The notes beneath the pieces are model-generated. The model was not told where the DNA came from. It worked only from the letters and a program-made list of their open reading frames with translations, and made no database searches. Positions 12,522 through 14,877 of a DNA stretch of 14,877 nucleotides are shown here, in pieces (within the stretch, counting starts at the first letter, position 1; every line of letters begins with the position of its first letter). Origin of the DNA: JBEIUL01 sp044356865 (GTDB taxonomy: Bacteria; Planctomycetota; Phycisphaerae; Phycisphaerales; SM1A02); the NCBI GenBank assembly GCA_044356865.1, contig JBIKVN010000053.1:1-14877 (forward strand), in the 5' to 3' direction. The position numbers and the translations under genes were made by a program.

Positions 12522-14075
12522 TCACCCGCCGTGCTCGCGGCGGCGCCGCGCGGGCGGGATGCCCATCTGCTCGCGGTACTTCACCACGGTGCGCCGCGCG
12601 ATCGTCATGCCGCGCCCGGCGAGGGCATCGGCGAGGGCCTGGTCGCTGAGCGGCTTCCGCTTGCTCTCGCCGTCGACGAGCTCGCGCAGCGCCGCCTTCA
12701 CCGCGTCCCAGCTGCGGTCCTCGCCGTCGGCGGTCTCGAGGCCGCCCGAGAAGCACTTGCGCAGCTCGACGAGGCCGCGCGGGGTCTGCATCCACTTGCC
12801 GGCCACCGCCCGGCTGACCGTCGCGACATGCACGCCGAGCCGGTCGGCGACCTCGACCATCGGCAGCGGCCTGAGGAACTGCGGCCCGTGGTCGAGGAAC
12901 TCCCGCTGCCGCTCGAGCACGACCTGCACCACCCGCAGCAGCGTGAGTTTCCGCTGTTCGATCGCGTCGATGATCCAGCGGGCGTCGCGGACGCCCCTCG
13001 CGACGAACTCGCGGGTCGGGCGGTCGGCCTTGACGTCGCGGACCATCTTCTCGTAGCCGGGCACGACCCGCAGCGAGGGCAGCGAGCCCTCGAGCAGGCG
13101 AGCCTCGTACCGCTCGTTCGCCGGGTCCCACTCGACGATCACGTCGGGCACGATCGGCCGCTCCTCGGGCGTGACGAGCTCGCGGCCGGGCGTCGGGTCG
13201 AGCCGCTTGAGCAGGTTCTTCGCCCGCTGCACGCGATCGAGCGGGATCCGCAGGTTCTCGGCGATCTTGGGCAGGCGGTTCTGGAGGAGATCCTCGAAGC
13301 GCTCGGCGACGACGGTGCGGGCGTCACGCCAGGCGGAGAGTTCGGCGAGTTCGGCGGTGCCGGCGTCCTTGCCCGCGGCCCCGAGCCGACGGATCCGGTC
13401 CTCGATCTGCAGCAGCACGCATTCCTGCGGCGAGCGGGCCGCGAGCCCCACCGGTTCGAGCGCCGCCTGCAGTGCGGCGAGCGCCCGCGCGAGCAGTTCC
13501 GGGGTCCAGCCGAGCCGCTTCGCCTCGTCGGGGGAGTGCTCGAGCACCGTCTCGAGCGGGGCGTCGAGCAGCCCGTCGTCGTTCACGAAATCCAGGATGC
13601 GAAGCCCGGGCGCCCGCAGTTCCGCCGGCGGCTCGGCGAAAGCCCACTGCCGGCGCAGCTGCTCGACGAGGCTCTCGCCGCGGCTCGGGGCGTTCGCCAT
13701 GAGCAGGCTCTTCCCGTCGGGTTCGCCGTCGTCGCGCCGCGACGCCCGCGGCGACTCGGGCGAGAAGAGTTCGCCGTAGCCGCGCTCGAGCTGCCGCAGC
13801 CGCTCGAAACCCGCCGCCGCCTCGTCGTCGGCGGCGTCGCGGGGAAGGTCGAGCTCGAGCCGCGGGCCGGACTCGCCGTCGCCGAGCTCGAGGTCCATGC
13901 CCGGCTCGACCACCTCGAGGGCGACATTCTTCTCGAGCTCCTGCGAGATCCGCTCGGACAGCTGGGCGAGCGGCATCTGCAGGATCTCCATCGACTGGAT
14001 GAGCCGCGGCGTGAGCCGCATCTCGGTCGCCAGCTTCTGGCCGAGCCGCAGGGAATGTCCGGGGTCGAAGCGCAT
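12522..14075 (-). CDS. rpoN: RNA polymerase sigma-54 factor
   Basis: This 517-residue protein is the alternative sigma factor that recognises -24/-12 promoters and needs an AAA+ enhancer-binding activator. Region I (residues 1-48) has LRLGQKL, LTPRLIQSMEILQMPL and ELEKNVALE. An acidic region II follows at about 52-110, and the core-binding domain extends to about 340 (KNLLKRLDPTPGRELVTPEERP). The -12-binding helix-turn-helix lies around 405-430 (VADRLGVHVATVSR, KWMQTPRG). The RpoN box ARRTVVKYRE is at 493-502, 15 residues from the end. MRFD is the usual opening of planctomycete-type RpoN, so the ATG at 14075 is chosen; an ATG at 14090 adds five residues. It lies 43 bases after hutU on the same strand. 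The canonical HESTVSR reads HVATVSR here, with the DNA-contacting Arg kept. It is full length and should be functional. Confidence 0.96.
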   Translation of the reverse strand: MRFDPGHSLRLGQKLATEMRLTPRLIQSMEILQMPLAQLSERISQELEKNVALEVVEPGMDLELGDGESGPRLELDLPRDAADDEAAAGFERLRQLERGYGELFSPESPRASRRDDGEPDGKSLLMANAPSRGESLVEQLRRQWAFAEPPAELRAPGLRILDFVNDDGLLDAPLETVLEHSPDEAKRLGWTPELLARALAALQAALEPVGLAARSPQECVLLQIEDRIRRLGAAGKDAGTAELAELSAWRDARTVVAERFEDLLQNRLPKIAENLRIPLDRVQRAKNLLKRLDPTPGRELVTPEERPIVPDVIVEWDPANERYEARLLEGSLPSLRVVPGYEKMVRDVKADRPTREFVARGVRDARWIIDAIEQRKLTLLRVVQVVLERQREFLDHGPQFLRPLPMVEVADRLGVHVATVSRAVAGKWMQTPRGLVELRKCFSGGLETADGEDRSWDAVKAALRELVDGESKRKPLSDQALADALAGRGMTIARRTVVKYREQMGIPPARRRREHGG

Positions 14076-14090
14076 GGCGCCGGGCCCCAT

Positions 14091-14111
14091 GCTATCGGCG
14101 GGGCTATCGGC
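14091..14111. repeat. 9-base direct repeat between hutU and rpoN
   Basis: GCTATCGGC occurs at 14091-14099 and again at 14103-14111, a 12-base period. On the minus strand this is GCCGATAGC twice, the second copy touching the upstream ATG of rpoN. It could be a protein-binding site or a chance duplication. Confidence 0.4.
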
Positions 14112-14118
14112 CGGGCCG

Positions 14119-14877
14119 TCAGGGCAGCGGGATCTTCACCCCGAGCTCGCGGGCGCACTCCTTGGCGAGCCCATATCCCGCGTCGGCGTGGCGGAAGACG
14201 CCCATCATCGGGTCGTTGGTCAGCACCCGCTCGAGCCGCCGGGCCGCCTCGGGCGTGCCGTCGGCCACGATCACCTGCCCGGCGTGCTGGCTGAAGCCGA
14301 TGCCGACGCCGCCGCCGTGGTGGAAGCTCGTCCAGCTCGCGCCGCTCGCGATGTTCACCGCGAAGTTCAGGATCGCCCAGTCGCTCACCGCGTCGGTGCC
14401 GTCCTTCATGGCCTCGGTCTCGCGGTTCGGGCTCGCGACGCTGCCGCAGTCGAGGTGGTCGCGGCCGATCACGATCGGGGCCTTGACCTTGCCGGTCGCG
14501 ACGAGCTCGTTGAACTTGAGCCCCGCGCGATGCCGCTCGCCGAGGCCGAGCCAGCAGATGCGGGCGGGCAGGCCCTGGAAGGCCACCCGCTTCTGGGCCA
14601 TGCGGATCCAGCGGCGGAGCGACTCGTCCTGCGGGAAGAGCTCGAGCACCGCCTCGTCGGTCACGCGGATGTCCTCGGGATCGCCCGACAGCGCCACCCA
14701 GCGGAACGGACCGCGGCCGGTGCAGAACTGCGGCCGGATGTAGGCGGGCACGAAGCCGGGGAACGCGAACGCGTCGGCGAAGCCGTGGTCGAGGGCCCGC
14801 TGGCGGATGTTGTTCCCGTAATCGAAGACCTTCGAGCCCTTCCGGAGGAAGCCGACCATGAGCCGCACATGGCGGTC
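14119..14877 (-). CDS. hutU: Urocanate hydratase (urocanase), C-terminal part
   Basis: The last 252 codons are visible; the 5' end lies beyond the right edge (full-length urocanases are about 555 residues). The enzyme adds water to urocanate to give imidazolonepropionate, the second step of histidine degradation, using tightly bound NAD+. Visible conserved blocks in order are FDYGNN, RPQFCTGRGPFRWVALSGDP, DESLRRWI and the urocanase signature FQGLPARICWLGLGER, whose Cys corresponds to the active-site cysteine (Cys410 in Pseudomonas putida numbering). GRDHLDCGSVASPNRET and the HHGGGVGIGFSQHAG block follow. The reading frame is intact to the TGA at 14119-14121. rpoN follows on the same strand. 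No other hut gene is seen in the window; any others would have to lie to the right. Confidence 0.97.
   Translation of the reverse strand, partial: DRHVRLMVGFLRKGSKVFDYGNNIRQRALDHGFADAFAFPGFVPAYIRPQFCTGRGPFRWVALSGDPEDIRVTDEAVLELFPQDESLRRWIRMAQKRVAFQGLPARICWLGLGERHRAGLKFNELVATGKVKAPIVIGRDHLDCGSVASPNRETEAMKDGTDAVSDWAILNFAVNIASGASWTSFHHGGGVGIGFSQHAGQVIVADGTPEAARRLERVLTNDPMMGVFRHADAGYGLAKECARELGVKIPLP

Overview
The window looks like a chromosomal segment of a high-GC Planctomycetota bacterium, most likely of the class Phycisphaerae. This is an inference from lineage-typical sequence habits: a C-terminal dockerin-like pair of DxDGxG loops ending in WGPCP, the acidic DCNxNGxxD...DxNxxPDECD spacer, repeated CGCG/DxDxDGDG calcium-binding linkers in secreted proteins, frequent GTG starts, and little use of Shine-Dalgarno sequences outside a few genes. 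I see no rRNA, tRNA, CRISPR array or insertion sequence. No gene-free gap exceeds 300 bases; the largest are 494-722 and 5869-6046.

Region 1 (1-5868, minus strand) encodes three consecutive secreted modular proteins. In transcription order they are: a 1265-residue protein with a LamG-like domain and two seven-blade FG-GAP propellers (2071-5868); 7 bases later a 446-residue parallel beta-helix protein with a dockerin-like tail (723-2063); and, after a 229-base gap, the start of another FG-GAP protein that runs off the left edge (1-493). All three share cysteine- and aspartate-rich calcium-binding linkers.

Region 2 (6047-8085, minus strand) is a two-gene unit: a membrane-anchored helical/TPR-like protein and an RluD-type rRNA pseudouridine synthase joined by a GTGA stop/start overlap. 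It is followed by a perfect inverted repeat that may be a terminator.

Region 3 (8149-12517, plus strand) is divergent from region 2. It carries a Cof-type HAD phosphatase and, 22 bases later, an 1146-residue protein built like a fused indolepyruvate ferredoxin oxidoreductase (alpha, TPP, gamma and C-terminal domains). In this protein the motifs that bind TPP, Fe-S clusters and the glycine-rich gamma signature are replaced. It is the most unusual gene here.

Region 4 (12522-14877, minus strand) holds rpoN (sigma-54) downstream of hutU (urocanase, 5' end outside the window). rpoN converges on the oxidoreductase-like gene with only 4 bases between the stop codons.

Functionally the window mixes housekeeping and regulatory genes (rluD-like, rpoN), histidine breakdown (hutU) and lineage-specific exported proteins. 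Nothing shows that these parts form one system.
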